64,000 bases of DNA from Volutella citrinella (lineage: Eukaryota > Ascomycota > Sordariomycetes > Hypocreales > Nectriaceae). The stretch spans positions 124,001 to 188,000 of the forward strand of contig JAWZSP010000010.1 of NCBI GenBank assembly GCA_034401135.1. The letters are read 5' to 3'. The translations under genes and the position numbers were made by a program. This document shows, in pieces, positions 53,155 to 64,000 of this stretch (position 1 is its first letter; each line of letters starts with the position of its first letter). The notes under the pieces are model-generated. The model searched no databases and was not told the DNA's origin. It saw only the letters and a list, made by a program, of their open reading frames with translations.

Positions 53155-56100
53155 ATGTTGCTGCGGTCAGCCCTCTTGGGCATCTTCTTCACAGCCTCCA
53201 GTGTCAACTCGCAAGACCATCCGTCACCAACTAAGATACCAGCCGTTACCTTGACAACAGTAGTAACTGTTCCAGTAGGAAGTGCAGACCTGGCGAAGAA
53301 GAGCACTGGAACACCAGATACTGCAGTGGGAGCAACTGGCACTGTGACGGAAGCAACTGGCACTGCAACAGACACAACTATTGTTGTCACAGTCACCATT
53401 TCGGCCACCGTTCTAACAGACTCAGCGACAAGCAGCACTCATGCATCTGGTGTATTTCAACAGAGCGGAGCTCAGACTGATGGTGTTACTTCCCTGTATA
53501 CAGGAACCCGAGATGCTGTCCGGACATTGAGCACATCTCAACGACAGGGCGGTATTCAGATCTCTGATACAAGAACAGAAGGCACGAGTCATGCCATATC
53601 ACAGGGCATTGGTAGCCCAGCTCCTGCCTCGCTCAATTCTCCAAGTCGGACTACAACATCAACAATGAATGAGACCCTCTCCACAGACCCAGGCGCGCAA
53701 CACGGCACCACAAGCTCAGAGGTCCATCATAGCAGCAGTATTCCAATCGCAAGACAAACGACGGGGGCCGATGGGGTGCCCATCATCTCTGTTGTGCCAC
53801 TACCACCTGGTGCTCCTCCTCCTCGTCCAGCTGGACCAGCCCGGCCGCCACCACCCCCTCCCCCGGCCGCCCCTCCTGGTCCTGGTGTTCCAGCTGTTCC
53901 AGTTGTCCCTGTCCCTGTTCCAGTTCCCGTTCCAGGAAACGGCGATCCAGGCAAACCTAGTGATCCGGGTAAGCCTGGAAGCCCAAATGGTCAACCCATG
54001 GTGCCACCACCTCCTGGCAGTCCGGAAAAGCCGTCGAATGGTGTCCCAAGCAAAGCGACTCAAGCGCCTACCAGGGCTGTGCAAAGTAGCAGCCAGCAAA
54101 CGGAAATACCCTTGTCAACTGCTACGTCCGATCAGATTTGCCTGAAAACAGGGATTGCAGAGGCTCCCGGGCTTCAGGCTCGTGGCGCAACGGAATCAAG
54201 CTGCGAGGGACGACGCTCCGTCACAGTTTTCCCCCGTTACAGGGACCCTGCTCATATCAAGATGATCTTTGCTCGGCTCGCTGCTATTGCTGACGGACAG
54301 ACTTTAAGGCAAGAGGACTTGGATGGCTTCGGCACCATGTTCTTTGTTCTGACAACAACTGAGTCAGAAGTTCTCCGACTTCTCAAGGATAATATCGTGA
54401 GTTCGGAATGACCTGGCCTGGCCCGCATGAAACAAATCTAGGATTACTAATCAAATTCCAGGTTTCGTCGGTTGCACTCTTCTCTGACTTTGAGGTCATC
54501 GGCAACACCTCGCCCCCGAGTGAAGGGGCACCACCTGGGAACCGTTTATCATTCCCAGGATTCTACCGCCAAAGAGCCCCAACAGACACTGTCGTGTTGA
54601 ACCAGGATCCGAAGACTCCTCTTTTTATTTACGACGGACTCACACTTATTGACGGAGATCCTGCGGCCGAGGTGGATATTTACATGCAAGATGCAAAATA
54701 TGTACCAATCCATACAGTTCGTATATCCTCTTTTTATAAATACTGGGAAATCACTAACGGCTGAACTATCACTAGGATTTTACGGCAGGATTTAATCTTC
54801 GTCAGCGGATTGAATATATTTCCGCGGCGGATAAACGTCGTCCCTGGGTCGCCGAAGATCCAAGTATGTCGTTCCATACAGCATGTATGGTGTCACTTGC
54901 TGCTGGCCATGAGCAAGGTATGGCAAAATACGCAAATGTGAAGCTAGTTGACGCTTGTAACCATCAAGGCTTTCTCTGCTTTTTGCAGTCACTGCGAGAT
55001 CTAGTCCATCAGGCATCTGGCCGGCCGGCTGTTTTCTCCACTTCTCTCGTAACCCGACGCTATATTCATTCTAATGGAGAAGGGATTCATTTTCCATCTG
55101 TCATTTCTGGCGGGGATGTTTGGAATGAGGTCCAGATAATTTTCTCCGCAATTCTTAAGGCCATGGTTCAAAAGAACATAATTCCCATATGTTCCGCTGG
55201 CAATGATGGTGCGGTGCGTAGATTCCTGGTGCTCAGAGGATTGCTACTCGGAGGGTCGTGACTAATCTTCAACTTGTAGGACGAAATTTCGACTTCTCTT
55301 CTCCCAGCTAGCCTCGCGAAGCCTGAAATGGGTGGCCTTCATGTTCCCCAGCTGGTCGTGGTCGGAGCCACAACTGCCGATGGCCTTGCCGAATGGGTAG
55401 GGTCGAATCGCCAGCGGAAGGGCAGTGACCGGAAGAGGTGGCTGCCGAATATCTTTGCACCCGGCGTTGATTTGAATTGTCCTACGGGTGTTAGTGGCTG
55501 GAAGGGAGGTAATAGTGGAACCTCTGGAGGTAGGTGATCGAATAGTTGTCGAGATGTTCGCATACAGCAGTTTACTGACTCACAACCAGCCGCGGCGAAG
55601 GTAGCTGGAGTAGCTGCCCATTTAATCGGAACTATGAGGAAGGCGGGCGAACTCAACGCCCAAAATGTCGTCGACAAAGTGCGCCAAAGACTACTGGATT
55701 TGTCTTGGGATAGGAACCCCAACAGACAACCCGACCCTGAAACAGGCATCATCCCATTCCTCAACGTAGCCTTTAATGGGTTGCAGCTATCGTCACTGGT
55801 CCACCTTGGAGCCCCCGTTTGCAAACTTTTCCAGCGTGACATTGAGTCACCTGCCAACCCTGACTTTGATCAGTCTGAATGCCGGAGACCATCCACCTTG
55901 TCGATAGCAACAAGGCCAACTTCAACAAATGACCAGTCTGTTCCAAACTCTGCCGCCACAATGAGTGCTGGGCCATCTGTGAGCACAAGACGGACGACAG
56001 CCAAGGACCAACCGGCGACGGTCTCAGATATAGCCAATGGAAGCCTTTCTGTTGCTAGTGCTTCCTCTGCTCATACTAGCAGTGCTCCTTCCTCTGTTAT

Positions 56101-56227
56101 TTTTATTGGAGGGTCCCCTGGTATGGGTGCTGTACCTGTACAGGGCCCAGGTACCCGAGGTTCTCTTACTACTGGTACTATGACTACTCCTAGTCCTATG
56201 ACTAGAACCGCAGTCATGATCAATTGA
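53155..56227 (+). CDS. Secreted subtilisin-like protein 3 with mucin-type domains (940 aa, five exons)
   Basis: CDS is join(53155..54396,54462..54716,54776..55213,55280..55529,55590..56227). It is the closest relative of gene 2: signal peptide MLLRSALLGIFFTASSVNS, a Ser/Thr region, a Pro-rich block (ARPPPPPPPAAPPGP), an I9-like prodomain (RSVTVFPRYRDPAHIKM), then the protease domain. The Asp site is IYMQDAKYVPIHTDF (D-A-K instead of D-T-G), the His site is SFHTACMVSLAAGHEQG (HTA instead of HGT), the oxyanion Asn is in PICSAGNDGAV, and Ser is in NSGTSGAAAKVAG. The tail ends with FIGGSPGMGAVPVQGPG and a Thr-rich stretch. Exon 2 (255 nt) and exon 4 (250 nt) equal those of gene 2. It appears intact; two changed catalytic surroundings make it a candidate pseudoprotease. 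Confidence 0.85.
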
Positions 56228-56537
56228 GTACAGTCCCGATGCTGGTGCAGCACGATATACACAGAGAAGTAGATCAAGGTCGGGGTCAGCTGGCTGGGCT
56301 GGGGACTTGGTACCTTTTAGAATTTTCAGCTTGTTTGATATAGAAGATAGTTCGAGAAGCCCGTGCAGCACACAGCCTGATATTTATACAATAGAAACCA
56401 CCGTAAAATCTACAGTGGATGTTATACCCAGCATCTCAACCACAGTATTAGTCCAGTGAGAGTCACAATCAATATTCGATAGACATAGCAACCAGTAGCC
56501 TCCGTATCCACCAAGGTCTCTGCACTACGAAAGGTTT
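56228..56537. other. Intergenic, no gene seen
   Basis: Short 3' flank of protease 3 and end of the TLH-type locus. Confidence 0.4.
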
Positions 56538-57034
56538 TTAGAAAATATCGCGATGAACGGACACCAGGGTTTTCCAACCTTTCATCTTATTAGATATATC
56601 ATGCTGTCGGCGATGCGGTCCATCTCCAGCGCCCCGTTGACGGACCCCTATGCGCCTGCCATCATCGCATCGAGCACCTTCTCGCCATCGCCGACCAGCG
56701 GAGCGTCTTGGTGAAGTCTCGGATGGCGACCCGCTCCCCGTGGTGGAACAGTGCCTCTCGGTCCTCCAACCAGCGAACCGACGGCTGCCCCGCCAGCTTC
56801 TTCCGCCAGCCCTTTCCGTACGCCATCCAGTTGACGACGTTGCCGATGACCGTATGGGTCCCCACGCACATCCACTCGGCATGCCCATCCTGGAAGCGGC
56901 GCACTGCCTCGACCGAAAGCGCCTCCATCTCCTGCGGCTCTCTCGAACACGGCCTCGAGAAAGAACAGCCGTGCCCACCAGAGCAAGCCCGCGAGCATGC
57001 CCGTGTACAAATGCGGCTCCATGTAGCCGAGCGG

Positions 57035-60000
57035 CCGTAGCCTGATGCCGAGCGCAGCACAGAAGCAGAGCAGCGGGCTAGCGTACGTATGGCCGCCGAG
57101 CTTCTGCTTCACAGAAGCCACGACGAACAGACGCACTGCGCGGTCGAGTGCAGCATCTTGTGAGTCGGTGATGGCGTTTGTGGTACTGAGCCCAAGCCCC
57201 TCGTCTGAGCCCTCGTTCGAGTCCTCGTCCTCGTCCGCGTCCGTAGTATCATTCTCGTCGTCGTCACGGCGAGAGCACGGCTGTCGGCGCTGTCCTCGCC
57301 GCTGGGTACTGCTTCTCGTGCTGCTCCTCGTGCTGCTCCTGATGCTGCTGCCCTTGCCGCTTTCGTAGCTGCCCTGTATCCGCCTATCGCCAAGCTCATA
57401 TATCACATCCTGCAGCAGAAGCCCAGATAGCGGTGCCCCACGGAGCAGTAGCGTGCCATGGAGCCCTGCCCGTCCTTGGTGTCGAACGGTATCCCGCTCG
57501 GTGCCGTCCTCGAGATGCTCGCAAGGAATTTCCTGGTCTGCTTCGGCACCATGCCGAGCTGCACAGGTCGACCTCGCGATCGAAGCTCTGCCCGAGCCGC
57601 GCAAGCAGCCGCTCCTCCAGCTCGGCCTTCCAGTCGGCTCCTCTCGCTAGCTGCCGCCGTGCCTTGATCTCCTTCGCCCGCACCCACTGCGCCGCCTCGA
57701 ACACCTTGACCTTGTCCCGCTCCGCGAAGTGCCGGACCCAGCCGAGATCCTTCACCCACCGCGTGTCGTGATCGATGCCTTCCCTGATGTCGCTCTTCCG
57801 GAGCCATGCCTTATCCTCTTCCATCTCGGCCTTGCACTCGGCGATAGCTGCATCCATCGAGCCCTTCGCCCCGTCAGCTCCCAGTCCCCCAGCCTCCTCG
57901 CCACCACGCAGACTCTTACCAACATAGACGATCCAGTATCGGGCATAGCGGCCCCCGAGCCCCTTCTTGGCCGCGTCACAGCATGCTCCTCTTAATAACG
58001 GTAGCATAATCTCATCTTAGCCGGTATAGATGCCCTAGTATTGTCTACCCTTCCGCTTTTTGTCCTGCCTGGGATGACATTATACTACCCCTGTTTCTAC
58101 CTATATCTACCTTGCACTACTTTCTACTCTATGCTGTCTTTTATCCTGCCTGGAATAAAAATAGACTATCTAGTTCGTTATTTACTAGTACTCAATAGCA
58201 GATAGATATTTCTATTAACTAGCCAGTCTTGAGCAACCCAATATCGACATATCGGCCTGCCGTAAAACTCTGTAACGAGACCCTGGTCCAGCTACTATGT
58301 TTCTGACCATTTCTGATGTGTTCCTGGCGATGGGCTGTTATACATGTCCGGTTTGCTGTTAGGTATGGACCTTCTGTACAGCTACCCCCTGTGCTTTATA
58401 AGCTCCGGCATTGCATTAGTGCCATGCTTCGGCAGAGTCACCGCTTGGGGATCTTCGAGTTTCAAGCTAGCACAGAAAGTTAATATCTCTTGTAGCAGGT
58501 CGCCCTTGGCCCTATGCCGGTTGCGGAAATGACTCTCTATACCTTTGCCTGGTTGGACAGTCGCCCTACAGTGCAAGCATATAAGCATTCGGTAGTCATA
58601 GAGTATACAGACCATATTGCCTAGTCGTATGCAATACTCTCCACGATATAGCTGGATACCAGTAGAATCGCTTTGGCTGTCTGTCCTAGTATATAGAGTA
58701 GGTTCCCTTGGCGGGGGGTTGCCCGGGCATGACTCTAGTATCTGTACTGGATCCAGCCATTTGGCCCGTTTAGAGGAAGGTGGCGTCTGATCCAGTAGTC
58801 TCTTCCTCTTCACCATAGTATATACCTGGGCTTTGTGCCTGTAGATGGTTCTATCGTCGTTGTCCAGGGAAAACTTCGGCAGTGTCGGGAATATAATTGT
58901 CTGACTTGGCTGATGGAACTCGTGCCAGCGCGTCGATGCCCACTCATAGGCCCGAAGGAGTGCCGGCTGAAGCTGGTGCGGGAATACCCCGTCGAGACCA
59001 TATGTGATCCCACTCTGCCAGGCAAACGCGACATTCAGATCCGCCTCGGCGCTGGAGTCGTCATACTGGTTGAATGGGGAATGCACTTCTCGGACGTGTT
59101 TTTCCGTGATGCCGATGGAGAGCTGCCGGTAGCGCTGGATGTTGATCTTATACGGCCATACCTTGGAGGACGCGGTTCTCAGCACTGCCGTCAGCCAAGC
59201 CGTTGGCCATACGTTCCCGCCAGATTGGAAGACCAGTCGCTGCTGCTTATGGGTGCCCAGCTGATGGTTGAGCACCCTACCTGCTCGCGCCGCAGTATGT
59301 CGGCAGCTCTACGTATCCAGACGAGGTACTTGAACATAACAGTACCTAAGCGAACCGGTAGAAAGCGTACGACGTTGAACTCTTGGTTGGTGATCTTCTT
59401 CGCCTTGTGGTGCCGTATGATGTATACCATGTATCCGTTCCAGAGGAGCAAGGCCCGAACGGCTGTCAGGCTATTCTCGCCCTGTATGCTGAGTATGTTA
59501 CGGGCCCGGGGTGCCTGGCCGCCGCAAGCCGTATATAGCCCGCCAAGGAGCATCTCCTCGAGTTTCTTGATATCCACGAGACAGGTAGGCAGTCTCAAGA
59601 CCATTATTCTCGGGATGCTTGATGAATGAGTATCCAGCCTCTATATTCCTCAAGTCGTCCTTAAGTTTCTCCAGCCTGACGTTAGGCTCGAGGCCAAACA
59701 TTGACCTCGCAGCCAATGCCTCTGCCTGGGAGATGAAGTGCTCTGGCAGTTGGCGAAAGGTCTCCATCTTTAGGCCGAGCCATCTCCAATAGAGACAGGC
59801 TGGCCGTCGTCGCTCCGATTGAGGAAGAAGGAAGGTGGTTCAGTTCGAGCACTGGCAAGCCCTGAGTCTCGAAGTCTCAGTAGCTCTGTCAGAACCCACG
59901 CACTACCCCTGTCAGCCGCATGGTGCGAACGGGCGGTCAGTAACAGCAGAATACACCTCTAGCCACAACGAGGCTGAGGGAACCCCACTACGGAGCGACG

Positions 60001-60625
60001 GGAGCGCCATCGACCCCAGCGCTCCCAGTAAGCAGGATCGCCAACACAAGGATGGGAGCGCCAGCGCTCCTCAGCGATCCTAAGTAAATGACCTAGTATA
60101 AAAGGACTAGCTATAGCACGATGAAGAGGACCAGCCTCTTCAGCTATTAATAACACTTGGTTACTACAATCTACTTGTACATCACCAGACGTGACAGTAT
60201 CAACCCTCTTTGCTCAGACCAGCGCCCTGCGGTTTACATATTTGGAACCAGCCGTTTCGTCACACTCTGCGAGCGGGGTCTGGGAACCCACCACCATATA
60301 CTTGCTACGGATGTCGTTTAGCTGCTCAAGCTGCTGCCTCTACGGCCGCTTCTGTATACTGAACCTGGGGTAGGGATGGAGGGGTAACGCTCGCTCTAGG
60401 AAGAGTATCCGCTGGACGTAGATGAGAGCCGATAGCTGCGGACAGTACGGTCAAGCCAGGAGGAACTGTCTGCCGTCTCCCGAGAAGCCGAGGATGCCGC
60501 TGAAGTAGATGAGCATGATAGAGCGGGCTTGGCCGTACAGGAACGGATGGGTGCTCAACGACAGGCATAGCTAGAAGAGAAGCTCGAGGAACTCCTGGCG
60601 TATGGAGTCTATCGAGTCTCTGTCG
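57035..60625 (-). repeat. Segmental direct duplication, right copy
   Basis: Direct repeat of 2380-5636. It is longer by a 378-bp solo LTR at 59887-60264 and differs by small indels, for example lacking the segment at 4893-4978 of the left copy. Continuing coding similarity to the family on both sides (to 56538 and 61562) shows this is the fuller locus. Confidence 0.8.
59887..60264 (+). mobile_element. Solo LTR, 378 bp, within TLH copy 2
   Basis: Starts TGTCAGAACCCACGC and ends TTTCGTCACA; it shares the AGCCTCTTCAGCTAT, ACACTTGGTTAC and CACCAGACGTGACA blocks with the LTR at 34377. The uninterrupted left copy reads AGCTCTGCGAGC at this site. After the LTR the sequence resumes with CTCTGCGAGC, and CTCTG also overlaps the start, so a 5-bp duplication with loss of two bases is likely. 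It inserted after the duplication. Confidence 0.85.
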
Positions 60626-61558
60626 AGGCCGCACTCGGCTATAGGGTCTGTATAGCTCTCCCCTGGCTCGCTTACCTAACTAGAGTCGTCGCTGAGTTCC
60701 TCATCCTCGGCTCGTACTCCTCCTGTGAAAGAGCTCTCATATCCATCCTCGTCACTCGCGGAGTTGCAGTCTCTGCTATCGCTCGGTTGAGCACCACCCC
60801 AACCACCGTGGGGCTCTGCCGGACTACGAGAGGCTGGCCCCGTGCAGGCCGCGTGACTGGGTCCAGCCGGCCACTGCCCACTCGATACGTCGACCGAAGC
60901 CCATGTCTTGTGCTCCCAGATGCGCTGTATTTGCCTTGCATGCTCTTCCCGGAGCCTGATCTTCGTCTCGGACTCTCGATGGAGATGGGCATCCGATGTG
61001 CTCGAATGACAAAGGCAATGAACCGCTTCCATAGTCTCCAGTACCGCCTCCAGCTGCTCTCCTCCGCCAGCAGCGTGAAGGGGTTCTGGCCGCAAGACTG
61101 GAGCCTGCGGCTGCGAAGCCAGCACAGCAGGGGCCGGCTTGTGCGGCAAGCCGTCATCTCGCACCGATCCAGGACGGGCTCCAAGGCGCTGACGATACAC
61201 GCTACCTTTTGCTCGTCCTGCCACGGGCTTGTGACTTCTGGGCCCCCCCGATCAGGGGCCTGGCTCAACACGAGGTCATCCGTCAGGGCTTGGCGATTGG
61301 GTAGCTAGGTCAAGGCCTGTAGGACGTCCCGCCGTGCGTTGCGGAAGATGGCGGTTAAAGCGGCGATATCTCGTGTGACGATCGGGTAGGTTTTTAACTG
61401 TAACCTAGTACGATGTACTGGGGATTTATGCCTTGACCCGTCGGCATGGAACACCTGCCGCAGCAACAGAAGCGGTGGAGGTGCTATATACATGTTGAAT
61501 CCAGCAGTGGAGCACGTAACAGTGACGGAGTAAAAAATCAAATCTATAAACATCCTCC

Positions 61559-62497
61559 TCATATAGTAATAAGGTTTCCAACTAGCTTATTAAACTTAGT
61601 AGGGTTCTCCCAGAACATGAAATGGCTGCCCTTCTCCTCGGCGGTAAAGGTGTGACTCTTGGCCCCGGGTATCTGAGTCGCGACCCACACGATACCAGCC
61701 GGCGCGTTGACGCTGATCTCTCCCGCGATGATGAAGGAAGGGACATTTATCTGCGGGAGCACGTCACGCCAGTCCCGGAATGCATGGTCGATCAGAAGCG
61801 TGGCGGCGTTTGCGTCGCTCAACTTCCTATTTTCCGACAGGATCCATTCGTAATCAGCCTTGGAAATCGAAGGCGAGAGCATGCTCTTCACGAACGGTGG
61901 CGTTTGTGCTGCCATGTCGTTGGCGAGATCATAGACGCCGTCCGGGGTGAAGAGGGCTGACACTTTAGCTGTCTGGCTGGCGTTCCAGTGAGGGTCGGCC
62001 ACCAGCACAGACGACTGGTCAACAAGCACAAGGTGATCGACACGGTGACGAGCATGGGGATACTGATCCCACCAGGCCCAGGTAATAGACGAACCCATCG
62101 AATGCGCTACAATGCTTAGGTCCTTGAGGTCGAGCTTGTTCAGCAGGTCGTTCAAGTCTGCAGCGAAACGGGTAACACGATAGCCAAAGCTGGGCTTCTC
62201 CGACTCGCCATGTCCACGCATGTCGTATGCTGTAACGCGATAGCCGGCGCAGCAGAAGTAGTCGACTTGCTTACGCCATTCAGCTGCGCTCTGGTGCCAT
62301 CCTGGGATGAAGAGAATGTTCTGGCCATGCTTGGGCCCGCATTGTTTGTAGCTTAGATGGACTCCGTCTTGGGTTTCGACATGACCAGTATGTGTCGGAA
62401 GAACTGTTGTCGTAGTGTGTGATCCTTTGACTCCGGCGTTCAAAGGAGATGCGAGAAGCACAGTGAAAAGGCCGGCGAGAAAGGGGAGGCTTTTCAT
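61559..62497 (-). CDS. Secreted alpha/beta hydrolase (312 aa)
   Basis: An intact single-exon gene. A signal peptide (MKSLPFLAGLFTVLLASPLN) is followed by an alpha/beta-hydrolase domain: o xyanion region LFIPGWHQSAAEW, strand DMRGHGESEKP, nucleophile elbow SIVAHSMGSSITW (Ser in the H-S-M-G motif), acid region VPSFIIAGE, and catalytic His in EKGSHFMFWENP near the C-terminus. Length and layout match esterase- or chloroperoxidase-like members of the AB_hydrolase family (PF00561/PF12697). The substrate cannot be told. The ATG at 62497 is chosen because it opens the signal peptide. It borders TLH copy 2 but shows no frameshifts, stops or other damage, in contrast to its neighbours on the left. Confidence 0.85.
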   Translation of the reverse strand: MKSLPFLAGLFTVLLASPLNAGVKGSHTTTTVLPTHTGHVETQDGVHLSYKQCGPKHGQNILFIPGWHQSAAEWRKQVDYFCCAGYRVTAYDMRGHGESEKPSFGYRVTRFAADLNDLLNKLDLKDLSIVAHSMGSSITWAWWDQYPHARHRVDHLVLVDQSSVLVADPHWNASQTAKVSALFTPDGVYDLANDMAAQTPPFVKSMLSPSISKADYEWILSENRKLSDANAATLLIDHAFRDWRDVLPQINVPSFIIAGEISVNAPAGIVWVATQIPGAKSHTFTAEEKGSHFMFWENPTKFNKLVGNLITI

Positions 62498-63395
62498 GTT
62501 GGCAGGAGTGCTGTTGGGGTTTGGGATCTGTAGCCACTGTTGCTTGCTCAGTGAGGTATAAGATCGGCGGCAAGAGTGAAGAGGCGAGACAATATTTATA
62601 GAATATCACGGAAATACACATACAGGTCTACCGCTGCTTATTCTCTTCATCCCCGATTACGAAAGCTAGCCTACCGAGGGATCAGTCCAGTTCAGGGGTA
62701 GTGCATTCCTGACCCGGTAACGTAGCGATGATCCTTGTATCTCTGTGGCGGGTCGAGAGCCCGCTGGCCCCGCCACCTAGTTTAACGCTAATCGCTGCCA
62801 CGTCGTATTTTCTAGGGTGCGAAGTCAGCTACTTTTCCAGCCAGAATGGCTCACTGTATTTGCGTCAGCCATGGGTCATCTCTCTCCATAGTTCCGGCCA
62901 ACAGCGGTTCGGAATCCAAGAAAACCAGTTTATGCAAGGCGCGTATAATAGCTCTTGTACGAGCCATGTTATCCACAGTCATTTCTCTCATTGGTAATTT
63001 CACATTGGGCCCTTGTTGCTAACTCGACTCCCGCCCAGCCTCCCTCGCTCTAGGATCTGGCTTCGAGGACTTCCATTCTTCACACGACTGGGCGAAAGGC
63101 AAAGTCATAGAGTAACCACAATCGTTACCATTGAGCTCCCCTTGCTGAAGAAATGCTTTTATGGACTTTATTGCGCCAGGACAAGATATATACCATAACG
63201 TAGCGTCTAGGCGACGCCTGCGAGTATCCAAGTAAGGTCCTCCTGTATTAAAATCTTTCAGCCTTAAGACATCCATCCATTTCGTTTGTCCTAGTCCTGT
63301 CACATCTGATATCAGCATCACTTGCACTCACACAAGCGAAATGCGTGTTCCCTTTGCCGGCGGGGCCAACATACAACATTTTCGCATCTTGATTT
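62498..63395. other. 5' flank of the hydrolase, no gene seen
   Basis: Promoter side of the minus-strand hydrolase and 3' flank of the next gene. ORFs up to 102 codons (63019-63327 minus) lack motifs. Confidence 0.4.
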
Positions 63396-64000
63396 CTACA
63401 CCATCGAGCGCGAGCTTCCCGCGAGTTGGTCCTGACTCGAATTCCCTATCGTCGGCTGCATCTCGATAGATTCGACATCGACCCATGTTTCCTTGCGAAT
63501 CCCGGACAACGTCGTCGGCCCCCTGTTAGCCGTCGACCTTATCTCGCTCCAATGCGACTGATGTGTGGAAAGATTAAAGCCGGCATTGTCCGTGCGGCTT
63601 CTTGTGCGTGATGCTCTGCTGCCGTAGCTGTGGACCAAGGCCTGCTGGATAAACTCCCAAGGTAGCAGCTTGATGATTGGCCGCAGTGACGGTAGGCAGA
63701 TGCTGATGACGCCGCAGCAGTTCTCGACTATGGTCCAAACGACGGAATCATCCATTGGCCAGTTGATGGCGAATGTTGCAAAGTCGACAAGAATTATCAA
63801 GCGCAGGCGAATAATCGAAGTAATCACGACACTTTATGCATTTTCAGCTCCATATGCCCATATGAAGGTATAAGATTTAGGAAGAGTCGCTTACAATCCA
63901 CCAAGCAGGAAGAAGATGATAACGAAAGCCTTTTGGGTCGTGGTGATTTTGAGTGTCAACACCTGTGGTATAGGCAAGAGGACCAAACCCAAGTCGGCTA
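63396..64000 (-). CDS. PTH11/rhodopsin-like integral membrane protein, 3' part
   Basis: The gene enters from the right edge. Upstream exon (from beyond 64000 to 63895): ADLGLVLLPIPQVLTLK, then TQKAFVIIFFLLGG, the transmembrane pair typical of the fungal rhodopsin-domain family (PF20684) that includes PTH11-like receptors. The intron is 63832-63894 (GTAAGC donor, AAAG acceptor). The last exon (63396-63831) has VVITSIIRLRLIILVDFATF, then DDSVVWTIVENCCGVISICL and PSLRPIIKLLP, followed by a hydrophilic cytoplasmic tail. These proteins are plasma-membrane seven-pass proteins, some sensing surfaces or hosts. The frame is intact in the visible part; the N-terminal half is not in the window. Confidence 0.75.

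Larger units (their letters stand above)
56538..61562 (-). pseudogene. TLH/OrsD-type pseudogene, copy 2
   Basis: Minus-strand order, with many frame breaks. Module A, central to C-terminal parts: VTRDIAALTAIFRNARRDVL near 61370, ALEPVLDRCEMTACRT and WRRYWRLWKRFIAFVIRA near 61050, YVQRILFLERALPLHPYP near 60400, the solo LTR, EALAARSMFGLEP near 59700, YMVYIIRHHKAKKITNQEF and VVRFLPVRLGTVMFKYL near 59380, INIQRYRQLSIGITEKHVRE near 59120, FAWQSG near 59030, YGLDGVFPHQLQPALLRAYE near 58990. Module B, N-terminal parts of a second protein: KRKRLLDQTPPSSKRAKWLD near 58770, the C2H2 finger LICLHCRATVQPGKGIES near 58560, TRWVKDLGWVRHFAERD near 57730, LARLGQSFDREVDLC near 57580, PLLCFCAALGIRLRPLGY near 57050, LLWWARLFFLEAVFE near 56970. 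No RecQ motor follows. This copy is more complete than copy 1 at both ends. Confidence 0.65.

Noticed and set aside
1..64000. The whole window considered as a Starship giant transposon.
   Set aside because: No DUF3435 captain recombinase was recognised, and no element-wide terminal repeats were found. The tyrosine-recombinase-like pattern in the TLH module is a different sequence and is reported separately as a hypothesis.

Overview
The window looks like a repeat-rich accessory or subtelomere-like compartment of a filamentous ascomycete (Pezizomycotina, probably Sordariomycetes). The reasons are short introns of 50-75 nt with GTRNGT donors and CTRAC-type branch sites, fungal-only families (HeLo-like N-terminal domain, PTH11/rhodopsin-like membrane protein, FHA-kinase, PD-(D/E)XK-like, OrsD/telomere-linked RecQ-type proteins), many solo LTRs, and the marks of repeat-induced point mutation (RIP). 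No species is assigned. There are no rRNA genes, CRISPR arrays or convincing tRNA genes. All coordinates, splice sites and translations were read by eye.

Layout. 0-6.6 kb: broken OrsD/TLH-type genes and small repeats. 6.6-16 kb: a damaged bZIP gene, an unrecognised 327-aa ORF, two relics sharing one motif, and an FHA-kinase pseudogene. 16.9-18.3 kb: an intact two-exon HeLo-like gene. 19.7-29.7 kb: an LTR fragment, an orphan repeated coding remnant, a large decayed Helitron (Rep plus Pif1-type helicase) and a divergent small gene beside it. 30.7-31.1 kb: a three-exon gene for a small, secreted, cysteine-rich protein. 31.2-36.1 kb: solo LTRs in very AT-rich, RIP-exhausted DNA. 36.5-44.1 kb: a PD-(D/E)XK-like pseudogene and two subtilisin-family genes. 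45.5-52 kb: pseudogenes of a carboxylesterase, a P450, a gypsy retroelement, a membrane protein and another TLH fragment. 53.2-56.2 kb: a third subtilisin-family gene. 56.5-61.6 kb: a second copy of the TLH-type locus. 61.6-64 kb: an intact secreted alpha/beta hydrolase and the 3' part of a PTH11-like gene.

The loci at 2.4-5.6 kb and 57.0-60.6 kb are a direct duplication, so they bracket the protease, effector and pseudogene region. Both carry the same unusual join: the C-terminal half of one OrsD/TLH-type protein followed by the N-terminal half of another. The intact, probably functional genes are few: the HeLo-like protein, the small secreted protein, subtilisins 2 and 3, possibly chimeric subtilisin 1, the alpha/beta hydrolase and the PTH11-like gene. 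Most are predicted to be secreted or at the membrane, or belong to cell-death families. Most other coding DNA is broken, and nearly all its in-frame stops can be explained by C-to-T change (CAA, CAG or CGA to stop), as RIP would produce.
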